Below are positions 17,090 through 26,432 of a DNA stretch of 64,000 bases, piece after piece. Where the stretch lies: assembly GCA_021463865.1 (NCBI GenBank), contig JAJTXY010000006.1:166226-230225 (forward strand), written 5' to 3'. Below the pieces are notes generated by a model. It did no database searches. It had not been told where the DNA came from and worked only from the letters and a program-made list of their open reading frames with translations. The DNA is from Anaerolineae bacterium. GTDB taxonomy: Bacteria; Chloroflexota; Anaerolineae; Aggregatilineales; J027. Both the position numbers and the translations under genes were made by a program. Each line of letters opens with the position of its first letter. Position 1 is the first letter of the stretch.

Positions 17090-17828
17090 AAATACCTATT
17101 TCTGGCTCATCATTACCCTCGCATTTGTGATGACCGTTTTAAGTGGGACGATTTCGAGTCGCCGCCGCCGATTACCCACGCTGCGCCCTATTCCCGGCTA
17201 TGAAGCGATGCCCCGGGCGGTGGACGAATCTATTGAAAGTGATCGCCGCCTCCATCTCTCGCCGGGTTCAGCCGCAGTGGGTCAAACGAGTACCATTACG
17301 GCCATTGCCGCGACCAGCATTATCTATGCCCTGACCGAACGCCAATCTTTTCTCAACCGCAGCCCATTGGTAACGCTGACTGATCCTGTCACAATGGCAA
17401 TGACCAACGATCTTCTGCGTAAGGCATATATGGCACGCGAAAATCTGACCGCCTATCGCAGTCGTGTCGTATCGTGGTTTCCGCAAGGGCAAAATTCGGT
17501 GGCGTTTGGGGCTGGGGCGGCGATTCGGGCAAAAAGCATGGATACGTCCAGTCATATCATGGTGGGCGAATTTGGCCCCGAATTAGCATTTATAGGCGAG
17601 GTGAGTATGCGCTTTCGGCAAAATTTTGTTGCGGCAAGTACCAATCTCGAAGGCCAAGCCATCGCCTATGTTCAATCGGATGCCCCCCTTATTGGTGAGG
17701 AAATCTTTGTCGGTAGCGCCTATCTTGAGCCACAAAGCACCACATTTGCCGGAGGCGTCGTTGCGTTGGATGCGCTCCGTTGGGCTATTATAATTGCCAT
17801 CATTATCGCGGCTATCGTGAACGCCTAA
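17079..17828 (+). CDS. DUF6754-family membrane protein
   Basis: A 249-residue protein I assign to DUF6754, a family of unknown function known mainly from Chloroflexota. It has an N-terminal membrane helix (about 8-24), the conserved stretch RRLPTLRPIPGYEAMPRAVDE just after it, then a soluble domain with LTDP, RVVSWFPQGQNSVAFGAG and QAIAYVQSDAPLIGEE. A C-terminal hydrophobic segment (WAIIIAIIIAAIV) ends the chain. It overlaps the previous gene and is followed 16 nt later by another membrane-protein gene. Role inferred from position only: one component of the complex encoded here. Confidence 0.75.
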   Translation: MANENTYFWLIITLAFVMTVLSGTISSRRRRLPTLRPIPGYEAMPRAVDESIESDRRLHLSPGSAAVGQTSTITAIAATSIIYALTERQSFLNRSPLVTLTDPVTMAMTNDLLRKAYMARENLTAYRSRVVSWFPQGQNSVAFGAGAAIRAKSMDTSSHIMVGEFGPELAFIGEVSMRFRQNFVAASTNLEGQAIAYVQSDAPLIGEEIFVGSAYLEPQSTTFAGGVVALDALRWAIIIAIIIAAIVNA

Positions 17829-17844
17829 TAAAGGAAAAACCGCT

Positions 17845-18525
17845 GTGCAGGCTGATCGCAAAACACGAAGACGACGGCGTTTGAAATTAGGAAATGCGGT
17901 GAATGCCACGCTGGTCTTGGCGCTGGGATTTACCACGATGGTTGGATTGATCTCGCCTGCCGATTCGACGGTGGGTGTGACTGCCGACATCTTTTTGCAA
18001 TTGGCAGGGGTGTTGGCGGCGGTTGCGGTGCTGGTGGGGGTGTCGAATCTGCTGTTTGTACATCTAGGCCGTCTGCCCCGTGTGCGAAAAGGTGGTTTTT
18101 ACAGCCTTGTGGTGATTCTTTCGGCGGCGGCGGTCACGGCGGTGCATGTGCTTGACCGTACCGACGCATGGGGTGGTGATTTGGAGGGTGAAAAAGTTGG
18201 CCCGCGCTTGTTTGGCGTAATACAGGTCACACTAGAATCGGCCCTTGCCGGGTTAGTGTTCTTTTTCCTTGTTTATGCCGCTTATCGGTTGATGCGCCAT
18301 CGTGTGACATGGGCCAATTTGGTGTTTCTCGCCGCTGTACTGATTGTGCTGGTTGGCTGGCTACCCCTCAAGGATTGGGAAGGCGCAGGCGATGTGCGGG
18401 ATTGGTTGATGGAAATTCCGGTTACAGCGGGGTCACGTGGCCTGCTGATCGGGATCGGGCTAGGAACCGTGACCGTTGGTGTGCGTGTTTTACTAGGTCG
18501 GGAGCGAGCGTACCGTGAGCCATAA
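17845..18525 (+). CDS. Multi-pass membrane protein of the MutL/DUF6754 cluster
   Basis: Not recognised at family level. It has 226 residues and about six hydrophobic helices (near 18-38, 45-68, 80-100, 125-145, 152-172, 188-210). The N-terminus is strongly basic (RKTRRRRRLK), placing it in the cytoplasm. The GTG start at 17845 follows AAAGGAAA. It is similar in size, position and topology to the 220-residue membrane protein encoded downstream of the PDW-repeat gene, but I see no clear sequence similarity between the two. Confidence 0.72.
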   Translation: MQADRKTRRRRRLKLGNAVNATLVLALGFTTMVGLISPADSTVGVTADIFLQLAGVLAAVAVLVGVSNLLFVHLGRLPRVRKGGFYSLVVILSAAAVTAVHVLDRTDAWGGDLEGEKVGPRLFGVIQVTLESALAGLVFFFLVYAAYRLMRHRVTWANLVFLAAVLIVLVGWLPLKDWEGAGDVRDWLMEIPVTAGSRGLLIGIGLGTVTVGVRVLLGRERAYREP

Positions 18526-18561
18526 ACCTTATGTGCCACCGGGACGACGGGAGTTATTGTC

Positions 18562-21500
18562 ATGAACGACGACCAAAACTTTAATTTTGATGACATGCTA
18601 GAGCCAAACTTTGATACGGGTTGGCTCGATAGCAACAAGCTGCCTCCGCAGGATGAGGACAAAACCACCCTGCCGGATTGGTTAAGTTCTGCTCCATTAT
18701 TGGAAGATGAACCGCAATCATCTACCAAAACGCCCTCGGGGACTTCCGTACCTGATTGGCTAAGTCAGACAGAATCGGATGATTTTGGCAGCACCTTTGT
18801 AGAAGAACCTGCCCAACGTGGCCCCCTTTCGACTGATGCTCTGCCAGATTGGTTATCCAGTAGCGAGGCGTCGGAAGAACCCAGTTTCGATTTTGAAGAA
18901 CCACCCCTGTTGATTGATGAAGAGCCTGAAATTGAAGAGAAGCCCGCATCCTCATTGGGGTTAAAGCGGCTGAGTCAGACCACCCCGGCGGTGCAACCAC
19001 CTGAACAACCTGCTGCTCCACGTCCCGCATCTAGGCCACCGGAGCCGCCGCCACCTCCCCAACCCCAGATTCGCAAATTGGGGCAAAAACGCGAATCTCA
19101 ATCTATTTCACCGGATGAGATGACGTTTGAGGAGTGGGAACGCCAACAGCATCAAAAGGAATATGAGCAGGTACATGCCGAAGATATTGCCATGACCGAG
19201 GCTGTGCCGGATTGGTTTGTGGATAATGTCGAAATCGGGACTGCCGACAAAGATATTGCTTCTTTGGTGCTGGATTTGGAAGAAGAGGAAGCACCCTATA
19301 TTCCTGAAGTACCCCCACCCACCACTACCGGGTCGTTGACCAACTACGTACCCGATTGGTTTATGGGGTTGGAGGAACAAAATCTTGAGAACGCACCGGA
19401 ATGGGCACGGACGGTTGGGACAGATGACCTGAGTTTCGAAACGCTGGTGGACGCCTCGGCTTTTGCGCCGCCCGAACCCGAACCTCAGCCCGAACTACCC
19501 ACCGCCCCGACCTTTGATGATGATGTGCCCGATTGGTTCAAAGGGGTTGCTACTCCCTCTGCTGAGGCAGGCGGGGCAGATGATTGGATGTCGGCACTCG
19601 ATTCGGCGTTGGCAGCCTCGGCAGAAGCACAAATGCCAACCACGAGCCAAGATGAAACCGATCTTGCCGCTAATATGACATTCGAGCAACCAGATTGGTT
19701 TGAACCGTCTGCCGAAACATCCCCGGATGTTATGCAGACTTTTATGGAAACTCCCGCACCAACAGATTTCGAGCCGAGTTTTGGTCAACCCGATTGGTTT
19801 CCAATTGAGCAATCGTCAGAAGCAATGCAGACGTTTGTTGAAACACCCGATCAGGAAGAGGGTTTTGAACCGAGTTTCGATGAACCCGATTGGATGGCGG
19901 ATGTAGCCCCACTTGGAACGCCGGAAACCGAGCACGCCGTGCCTGTCGAAGATTTGTTTGCTGCCGAGCCTGCCCCCGAAGAAGACTTTTTTGCCACGAT
20001 GATGGGGGCTGAGTCCGATTTGTTTGGGGAAGGTGGTGCTGCGACTAATCTGTTTGCACAACCTGCGGTTGAGGATGATAGCCCTGATTGGCTACGTGAA
20101 TATGAGGCCCCCGACGAACTCCCCGTCCTACAAGTGCCAGAAGAGCCGACAGTCCTGCTGCCGCGTGAGCAAGAAACTGCCCCGGAATGGTTAGGGGATA
20201 TTTCAGGGGTAGATTTTGCGGGCGCGGATGATTTATTTGGGGACGTTCCCGGCAGCAAGCCCCCAACTTTTAGCGACCAAGACCTAAAAGCGGTTTCCAG
20301 CGGCACGAGCATTGATGACCTGTTGGGTCTGTCCAAAGAATCCAATCTACCAGTAGTTGCAGGGCCAAAGGGTCTTGTTCCAGTGCGCGGCAAGACGCCT
20401 ACTGAAGAAGTCATGACCAGTGATCTTTTTGAGGGCATTGATGATGAACTGCTCAAGGCACTGGATGATGCCTCTCCCAAAGCACCCCCCAAGTCTACGA
20501 CGTCTGAATCTGAAGCCGTCAAAGAAGCGGTTGTCGCGGATCGCCCCGAGTGGATTGCGGATTTGCGGCCTGATGTCCCGGTCACGCTAAGTGCGGGTGG
20601 AATTAGTATCGCATTTGAGCAGCAACGTATCAGTGATTTGCCAGACGACCTGCGACGGCTACGTGAGAAATCCGTTGATGTATTGAAGACCGAAGCAGGG
20701 ACTTCAGCGCAAATCTCCGACAGTGGCCCATTAGCAGGGGTAACAGGTGGGCTGGGGATTGCTCCCCAAGCAACCGCTCTCGGTGAGCTAAATATGGTGA
20801 CCCAATTGAGTGTCACGGATTATCAAGCCGAACGGGTTGCGCTGTTGGAAGGCATTTTGGAACTGACCGAACAGCGGCGGCGAGCACTGGGCTTGGATGA
20901 AGACGAAGAACTGGAAGTCGCAGCGGCAGCACCATCGAAGAAACGCAAACGCACTCGCCCACATTTTGACCGTTTCTTGATTTCGATTATTTTGCTGGCG
21001 GCGCTGATTGGCCCATTTTTGAGTGATGCCCTCCATGTGGCTGAAGAAGCTGACAGCAGCGGATTTACGGTGCGCCAGTCTGCGGTGCCGAAGGCAGTGA
21101 ATAGTATTCAACCGGGTCAATATGTCTTGATGGCGTTTGAATATGGCCCAACCGCAACGGGTGAATTAAATCCACTAGCTGAGGCTGTGCTGCGCGATAT
21201 TCTAAGCCATCGCGGGATACCGATTATTCTCAGCACCAATCCACTTGGAGCGATTAATGCACGCGGTGTAGTGGAAGCCCTCGCCGATGATCCGGCCCTG
21301 CTGGATGCTGTCGAGCGCGATGAGCCATTGGAAACCCGCGAAGACTATTTTGTTTTGCGTTACGTCTCGGGCGGAGCGATTGGGATTCGCGGGCTGACAC
21401 GTAATGAGCAGGTCGGGGCGACGATTTTTGCCACTGACGCCGAGGGCGAAAAGACGGGTCTGGAATTTGATACGCTCGACGCCACTGACTTCGCGTTGGT

Positions 21501-21855
21501 GGTTGTGATTGGCGAACGGGCGGATGATATTCGTAACTGGGCCGAACAATTTGATGTGCCGGGACTGCCCAAATATGCCTTGATGACCGCCGGGGCCGAA
21601 CCACTGGCAACGGCCTATGTTAATGGTACGGGCTATCAGGGGTATCTAGCGGGGTATCGGGACACTTATCGGTACAATCAACTTCGCAATACCCGAACTC
21701 GTGAGGCGTTTGAAACCCCGGAGGATATAGATATTCCCGACCCCGAAATTTCACAATGGCATAGCATGGCGCTGGGGGCGATGGTCGCCAGTGCATTGAT
21801 TGGATTAGGTGTGGTCTTTAATCTGCTTCGCGGCCTACGGAGGCGGCGTAGATGA
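18562..21855 (+). CDS. Large two-pass membrane protein with repeated P-D/E-W motifs
   Basis: A 1097-residue protein with an unusual plan. Residues 1 to about 700 are acidic, Pro/Ser/Glu-rich and probably disordered. They carry about 14 copies of a short motif P-[DE]-W-[LFMI] (for example LPDWLSS, VPDWFMG, QPDWFEP, RPEWIAD). A helix-rich stretch (about 700-790) with RRALGLDEDEE leads to a basic KKRKRTR patch and a membrane helix at about 803-823. A predicted extracytoplasmic alpha/beta domain of about 235 residues follows, then a second helix (about 1068-1088) and a basic RGLRRRRR tail. The motif array looks like a multivalent docking arm. The stop overlaps the next ATG (ATGA). Confidence 0.8.
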   Translation: MNDDQNFNFDDMLEPNFDTGWLDSNKLPPQDEDKTTLPDWLSSAPLLEDEPQSSTKTPSGTSVPDWLSQTESDDFGSTFVEEPAQRGPLSTDALPDWLSSSEASEEPSFDFEEPPLLIDEEPEIEEKPASSLGLKRLSQTTPAVQPPEQPAAPRPASRPPEPPPPPQPQIRKLGQKRESQSISPDEMTFEEWERQQHQKEYEQVHAEDIAMTEAVPDWFVDNVEIGTADKDIASLVLDLEEEEAPYIPEVPPPTTTGSLTNYVPDWFMGLEEQNLENAPEWARTVGTDDLSFETLVDASAFAPPEPEPQPELPTAPTFDDDVPDWFKGVATPSAEAGGADDWMSALDSALAASAEAQMPTTSQDETDLAANMTFEQPDWFEPSAETSPDVMQTFMETPAPTDFEPSFGQPDWFPIEQSSEAMQTFVETPDQEEGFEPSFDEPDWMADVAPLGTPETEHAVPVEDLFAAEPAPEEDFFATMMGAESDLFGEGGAATNLFAQPAVEDDSPDWLREYEAPDELPVLQVPEEPTVLLPREQETAPEWLGDISGVDFAGADDLFGDVPGSKPPTFSDQDLKAVSSGTSIDDLLGLSKESNLPVVAGPKGLVPVRGKTPTEEVMTSDLFEGIDDELLKALDDASPKAPPKSTTSESEAVKEAVVADRPEWIADLRPDVPVTLSAGGISIAFEQQRISDLPDDLRRLREKSVDVLKTEAGTSAQISDSGPLAGVTGGLGIAPQATALGELNMVTQLSVTDYQAERVALLEGILELTEQRRRALGLDEDEELEVAAAAPSKKRKRTRPHFDRFLISIILLAALIGPFLSDALHVAEEADSSGFTVRQSAVPKAVNSIQPGQYVLMAFEYGPTATGELNPLAEAVLRDILSHRGIPIILSTNPLGAINARGVVEALADDPALLDAVERDEPLETREDYFVLRYVSGGAIGIRGLTRNEQVGATIFATDAEGEKTGLEFDTLDATDFALVVVIGERADDIRNWAEQFDVPGLPKYALMTAGAEPLATAYVNGTGYQGYLAGYRDTYRYNQLRNTRTREAFETPEDIDIPDPEISQWHSMALGAMVASALIGLGVVFNLLRGLRRRRR

Positions 21856-22514
21856 CAGTAGAAAACCTTGACCTTATTGCAGGATGGGCCGGATTGGTGC
21901 TGACGCTGATGGTGTTCAGCTATTTACTGGCGGATAATTTTCTCTATCGTATCGCGGTGCATGTGTTGATTGGCACGGCGGCGGCGTACATTGCAATTGC
22001 AGCGGTGGAAGAGGTGCTGCTGCCGTGGCTGCGGGCGACGGTATTTAGCGACGATGCCGAAACCTCTGCCAGCATTCGTGCGTTGGGGGTACTACCGATT
22101 TTCTTAGGAGTATTACTACTGCTTAAAACCTCACCACGATTTGCGCGGATGGGCAATTTAGGTACAGTCTTTATGATTGGAATTGGCACAGGCGTGGCGT
22201 TGGTCGGCGCGGTGATTGGCACAGTCCTGCCCCTCGCCCGCGATGCCAGCAACAGCTTTGACCACGAATCGGTTTTAAATGGCGCGATTCTGCTGGTTGG
22301 TACGCTTTGCACACTGGTTTATTTTCAATATCTCAGCCGCCGTCGCAGTGATGTTAACCGGGTGCATATTCGAACATTGCGTTTTGTTGGGCAGGGATTT
22401 GTCACCCTTACCCTCGGCGCATTATATGCCAGTGCCATTTTGACCAGCCTTTCCATTTTTAGCTCGGTCATCCAAGATCAACTCCGATTTATTCTGGATC
22501 AACTAGGAGGGTAG
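21852..22514 (+). CDS. Multi-pass membrane protein of the MutL/DUF6754 cluster
   Basis: A 220-residue integral membrane protein with about six hydrophobic helices (near 10-28, 33-52, 76-92, 103-125, 140-158, 175-198). No family recognised. It starts within the stop codon of the PDW-repeat gene (ATGA overlap), so the two proteins are probably made in a fixed ratio. AGGAGG at its 3' end serves the next gene. Confidence 0.75.
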   Translation: MTVENLDLIAGWAGLVLTLMVFSYLLADNFLYRIAVHVLIGTAAAYIAIAAVEEVLLPWLRATVFSDDAETSASIRALGVLPIFLGVLLLLKTSPRFARMGNLGTVFMIGIGTGVALVGAVIGTVLPLARDASNSFDHESVLNGAILLVGTLCTLVYFQYLSRRRSDVNRVHIRTLRFVGQGFVTLTLGALYASAILTSLSIFSSVIQDQLRFILDQLGG

Positions 22515-22519
22515 CCGCT

Positions 22520-24583
22520 GTGATGCTAGGACAAACCTCGAACAGCGGGCGATCTATCCTTGCGATGGATTTTGGTTCCGTCAACACCCGCCTGATGGTT
22601 ATTGATGTCGTTGATGGTCAATATCGCATGGTCACACGCAGCCAGACCCGTACTACGATGCGGCCTCCCATTGGGGACGTGACGGTGGGGATGAGCCGCG
22701 CCATTGAAAATATCCAAGATGCGACGGGGCGGATTTTGATTGACACCGATGGCTATTTAATCCATCCCGAAAATGAAGATGGGGGTATTGATCGCGTTGT
22801 AGCGACCAGCAGTGCCAGCCGTCCACTCCGTGCGGTATTGGCTGGGTTAATTACCGAAGTCAGCCTCGCCAGCGCCCGCCATGCCCTCAACGGCACGTAT
22901 ATTGAGGTCATTGAGGTTTTAAGCATTTCAGACGGACGAACTGAAGAAGAACGCATCAATGCCATCATGAAAGCCAAACCTGACCTCGTATTTATCAGCG
23001 GGGGAACGGACGGCGGCAATCAAGATTCGGTTTTAGAATTGACCCGTGCCACCGCAATGGCCTTGATGCTGCTGCCCGATGATGAACGCCCTAATGTTTT
23101 GTATGCAGGTAATGAACTACTGGCGAATACTGTTGTGGGTATGCTGCAAGACCATGCCAGTGTATTTGTTGCCCCCAACGTGCGCCCCGATGTCCATGAG
23201 GAAAAATTGGGCACGGCCCGCATGGAATTGGCAAACGTCTACAGCAATTTCATGACCGCACAGCCCGTTGGTGGGTTTGATCAAGTAACCTCCCTTGCCA
23301 GTGAACTGAGTGGGATTGGGATTGTCCCCACCGCACAGGGCATTGCCAATATGGTGCGTTTTTTGGGCGAACTGCTGCAAAAAGGGAGCGCTGGGGTGCT
23401 GCATGTGGACATTGGGAGTACCACCAGTACGCTTGTCACCAGCCTCGATAAACAGGTCAATTCCACCATCCGCAGCGATTTGGGTTTGGGTCACAGTCTC
23501 TTGACGACACTGGCGGTTTTGAACATCGAACAGGTGCTGCGCTGGCTGCCTTTCCCAGCAACGGAAGACGATCTTTGGAACTATGCCTATAACAAAATAT
23601 TGATGCCCTCTACCATTCCTCAGACCATGCGCGATTTGATGATCGAGCAGGCTATTGCCCGTGAAATCGTCCGCCATTTGGTCAACGGGGCACGCGCTAG
23701 TTGGCGCCACGCATCCAAAGACGGCAAGCTACCCGCTTTCCGACCCATTATTGTGGCAGGGGCAACCCTTACAGATGCGCCCCACCCCGGCATTACGGCC
23801 ATGTTGATGTTAGATGCCTTCGAGCTAGAGGGGGTGCATAATCTCTATATTGACCCCTACGCTATGATCGCGCTGTTGGGGGCAATCGCCTATACTGACC
23901 CAACCGTGACCGTCCAAACCTTTGAACACAACGGCTTGGTAAATCTTGGGCCAGCATTTTGTGCGACAGGCCGGGTACGTGGACGTAGCCAGCGCCCTGC
24001 CATGAAAATTCAGATTACGCTGGAAAGTGGTCGCACGGTTGAGAAAAAACTGCTCCCCGGTGAAATTTGGGCCGCACCGTTGTCCTCCGGTCAAGAGGTA
24101 CAGGTCGTGGTTCGTATGGGACGTGGGATGAGGATTAATGGCAAACGTCGTATCAAACAGATTGTAATCGCTGGGGCAGCTGGGTTGATTTTTGATGCAC
24201 GGGGTCGCCCACTCAATTTGCCCGCTCTACGTCGCCGCCCTGCGATGTATGCGGAATGGTGGACTGGTGTGACCGGACAGGTTTGGACGGGGATGCAAGA
24301 ATTTTCTGAAGCCGAGCCGTTGTCCGAAATGGATAAGGCCGCTCGTGAAACCCGCCGTGATCGTTTTGCCGAAGAAAAGCTACTCCAAGAGGTCATGTTT
24401 GAGGCGGAAGCCGCCGAAGGATTTGACGAGGGTGAAATAATAGGTTCGGGCCGTGCCGCCACCGGACGGGATCATAAACGGGGCAAACCTGAAAAAGCCA
24501 AGAAGTCGTCGCGGCGTGGTCGCAAACAAGAAGAACCGGAAGAAGTTGATGAAGCGCCGGATATTCTGGAAAGGCTGAGATAG
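22520..24583 (+). CDS. MutL/GlmL-family ASKHA ATPase-like protein
   Basis: A 687-residue member of the MutL (glutamate-mutase-associated GlmL) family, which has the actin/Hsp70 ATPase fold. The first phosphate loop is MDFGSVNTRL (about 17-26) and the second is HVDIGSTTSTLV (about 295-306). The adenosine region is near IIVAGATLTDAPHPG. A charged C-terminal tail (about 620-687) rich in Arg, Lys and Glu is added. No glutamate mutase or other B12 enzyme lies nearby, so the usual partner is missing; here the gene sits among membrane-protein genes. The GTG at 22520 is 9 nt after AGGAGG; ATG at 22523 is the alternative. Confidence 0.85.
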   Translation: MMLGQTSNSGRSILAMDFGSVNTRLMVIDVVDGQYRMVTRSQTRTTMRPPIGDVTVGMSRAIENIQDATGRILIDTDGYLIHPENEDGGIDRVVATSSASRPLRAVLAGLITEVSLASARHALNGTYIEVIEVLSISDGRTEEERINAIMKAKPDLVFISGGTDGGNQDSVLELTRATAMALMLLPDDERPNVLYAGNELLANTVVGMLQDHASVFVAPNVRPDVHEEKLGTARMELANVYSNFMTAQPVGGFDQVTSLASELSGIGIVPTAQGIANMVRFLGELLQKGSAGVLHVDIGSTTSTLVTSLDKQVNSTIRSDLGLGHSLLTTLAVLNIEQVLRWLPFPATEDDLWNYAYNKILMPSTIPQTMRDLMIEQAIAREIVRHLVNGARASWRHASKDGKLPAFRPIIVAGATLTDAPHPGITAMLMLDAFELEGVHNLYIDPYAMIALLGAIAYTDPTVTVQTFEHNGLVNLGPAFCATGRVRGRSQRPAMKIQITLESGRTVEKKLLPGEIWAAPLSSGQEVQVVVRMGRGMRINGKRRIKQIVIAGAAGLIFDARGRPLNLPALRRRPAMYAEWWTGVTGQVWTGMQEFSEAEPLSEMDKAARETRRDRFAEEKLLQEVMFEAEAAEGFDEGEIIGSGRAATGRDHKRGKPEKAKKSSRRGRKQEEPEEVDEAPDILERLR

Positions 24584-24589
24584 AGGCCG

Positions 24590-25690
24590 ATGAGATACCA
24601 TCCAGAAGAACGCATTGTGCTGGAATATACTGTCATCAAACGTGACCGTATGCTGCCGCCTCGGGCCTATGGTGCGGTGCGCGTTTCGCCGGGGGCCAAT
24701 GTCGAAAGTAATCACATTATTGCTGAGGGCGAACTGCCACAGGATTATCGGATTATAGATGTGGCGGGGCCATTGAATATTGACCCCGACGATATTGAAA
24801 TGCTGTCGAGTATCATGACTGTTGCACAGGGCGATTTCATCCATGCCGGACAGCCATTGGCAACCGCCCCACGGCGTAAATATCGCAAACGTATTCCGCG
24901 TGCTCCCGTCGAAGGCGTCGTGAGTCTGGTTGAACAAGGCCGGGTGATTTTGCAGACCAATCCCCAACCTGTTGCGGTCTATGCCCGTATGCAAGGGCGG
25001 GTGACGGAACTGATTGGCAATAAAGGGGCACGAATTGAAACCGTTGGTTCGCTCATTCAAGGTGCATGGGGCAACGGACGATTTTTGTTCTCGTCGTTCA
25101 GCTTTGAGCCAAAAGATGGATTGCAAAGTTTGGTCAAACAGACTAGCCTCCTAGAAAACGTGCGGGGTCGGGTCTATGTCTTGGATCGCCCTATCGTGGT
25201 CGAAGATTTACGGTTGGTGGTTAAGAAAGAATTGGGTGGATTAGTCGCCCCATCCATGAGCTATCACTTGCGCGAAACCGCGATGGCGCTTAAAGTTCCT
25301 ATTATACTGACCGAAGGTTTTGGTGAGGCGCAGATGACCCGCCGTATTCATGACATGCTGCGGGAATTTGAGAACAAACGCCAAGCCGCCTTTGATGCGA
25401 TTTCGCCCAATCGCTGGACGAGTGAACGACCTGAAATTGTCATTCCCTATCAGGCGTCCGGTCAAAATGCGTTTGAGCCAACCTTTGATGCGGTGTTGAT
25501 CGTTGGGGCAACAGTGCGCCTGAGCCGTGCGCCACATGAAGGGCAGATTGCTACCGTAACCGACTTGCCCGATAAGCCCCAAATCATGGAAAATGGCTTA
25601 CGGGTAGCGGCGGCGCAGGTCAAGCTCCGCAATGGGCATGAAGTGTTTGTCCCACTTGCCAATATCGAATTGCTAGGTGAGGCGAAATAG
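24590..25690 (+). CDS. Barrel-sandwich-like protein of the MutL/DUF6754 cluster
   Basis: A 366-residue soluble protein of unknown function. Residues about 55-155 contain two Gly-turn strands resembling barrel-sandwich (RnfC/lipoyl-like) domains, with DFIHAGQPLAT, APVEGVVSLVEQGRVI and ARMQGRVTELIG. A central alpha/beta part holds VPIILTEGFGE. The C-terminus (about 300-366) with TVRLSRAPHEGQIATVTDLP resembles a KOW-type SH3 barrel. No lipoyl- or biotin-acceptor Lys motif is present. It begins 7 nt after the MutL-like gene and is likely its direct partner. Confidence 0.72.
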   Translation: MRYHPEERIVLEYTVIKRDRMLPPRAYGAVRVSPGANVESNHIIAEGELPQDYRIIDVAGPLNIDPDDIEMLSSIMTVAQGDFIHAGQPLATAPRRKYRKRIPRAPVEGVVSLVEQGRVILQTNPQPVAVYARMQGRVTELIGNKGARIETVGSLIQGAWGNGRFLFSSFSFEPKDGLQSLVKQTSLLENVRGRVYVLDRPIVVEDLRLVVKKELGGLVAPSMSYHLRETAMALKVPIILTEGFGEAQMTRRIHDMLREFENKRQAAFDAISPNRWTSERPEIVIPYQASGQNAFEPTFDAVLIVGATVRLSRAPHEGQIATVTDLPDKPQIMENGLRVAAAQVKLRNGHEVFVPLANIELLGEAK

Positions 25691-25739
25691 ATGGAATTGC
25701 AGGTGCTTGCCGAATGTTATCTAGGAGAGGAATACATCC

Positions 25740-26354
25740 ATGAACAACTTTCCATTTGATGACAACGACATTGACTTGTTTGCAACCGAATCGCTGGTTG
25801 AGGACGAGAATTTTGACTTCCCAATGGATGAGAATGGCGCAGGCATGAGTCGGCAATTTTTGATCGGAAGCGCCGTGTTAGTCATTACGATTGTTTTGGG
25901 TGTCTGCGGGATTGTGTTGGCTCTGCGTAATGATCAATCCAAAAACGCTGATGCGACTAATATTCCTTTGACCAATGAAGCGATACTAACCGCCATTGCC
26001 GCAACCCAGACGCGCGATGCTAATTTAGATGCAACAGGGACAGCGGCCAGAGAGCGATTGAGCCGCAATTCGACCAACACAGCGATTGCACAGGCCTTTG
26101 GCACTGCTTCGGCGGTTAATCATTTATTGGATGGGTCTAGGACAGCTATTGGGTTTCCGACTATTTCACTATATCAAGAAACCGAACAGGCGAGTTACAT
26201 TCAGAGCAAGACAGCAGAACGTCCATCCGTTATGCAAGCACAAATTCTGGATTTTGATGGCAATCCGGTGACAGGCATTACCATCCACATTTATCAAGAT
26301 GATGGCGATGGTAAGTTTAATTTACCTAGCCCGACCTCTACAAAAGCTGGTTAG
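25740..26354 (+). CDS. Truncated paralogue of the downstream single-pass surface protein
   Basis: A 204-residue protein that aligns with the first part of the next gene product. Both share an acidic N-terminus (FPFDDND..., SLVEDENFD), a membrane helix (about 37-62 here), a Thr/Ala-rich stretch and an Ig-like strand set ending ...YQDDGDGKFN. This copy stops where its neighbour continues into a long TP-rich stalk and C-terminal anchor. It therefore lacks the outer half. GGAGAGGAA precedes the ATG. Tandem duplication followed by truncation is the simplest explanation, though the reading frame is intact. Confidence 0.72.
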   Translation: MNNFPFDDNDIDLFATESLVEDENFDFPMDENGAGMSRQFLIGSAVLVITIVLGVCGIVLALRNDQSKNADATNIPLTNEAILTAIAATQTRDANLDATGTAARERLSRNSTNTAIAQAFGTASAVNHLLDGSRTAIGFPTISLYQETEQASYIQSKTAERPSVMQAQILDFDGNPVTGITIHIYQDDGDGKFNLPSPTSTKAG

Positions 26355-26432
26355 GTAGCGAGTGCAAATAAACAGAATAGGATACACTTGTAACCAAGAT
26401 GCTGTGTAGGCAGCATTATTTAGAGATATTTT

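Noticed and set aside
19851..20816. 321-codon minus-strand frame inside the PDW-repeat gene
   Set aside because: Low-complexity Ser/Gly translation caused by the acidic repeats of the real gene; no start signal.
23117..23710. 197-codon minus-strand frame inside the MutL-like gene
   Set aside because: Shadow frame; the plus strand carries clear ASKHA motifs here.
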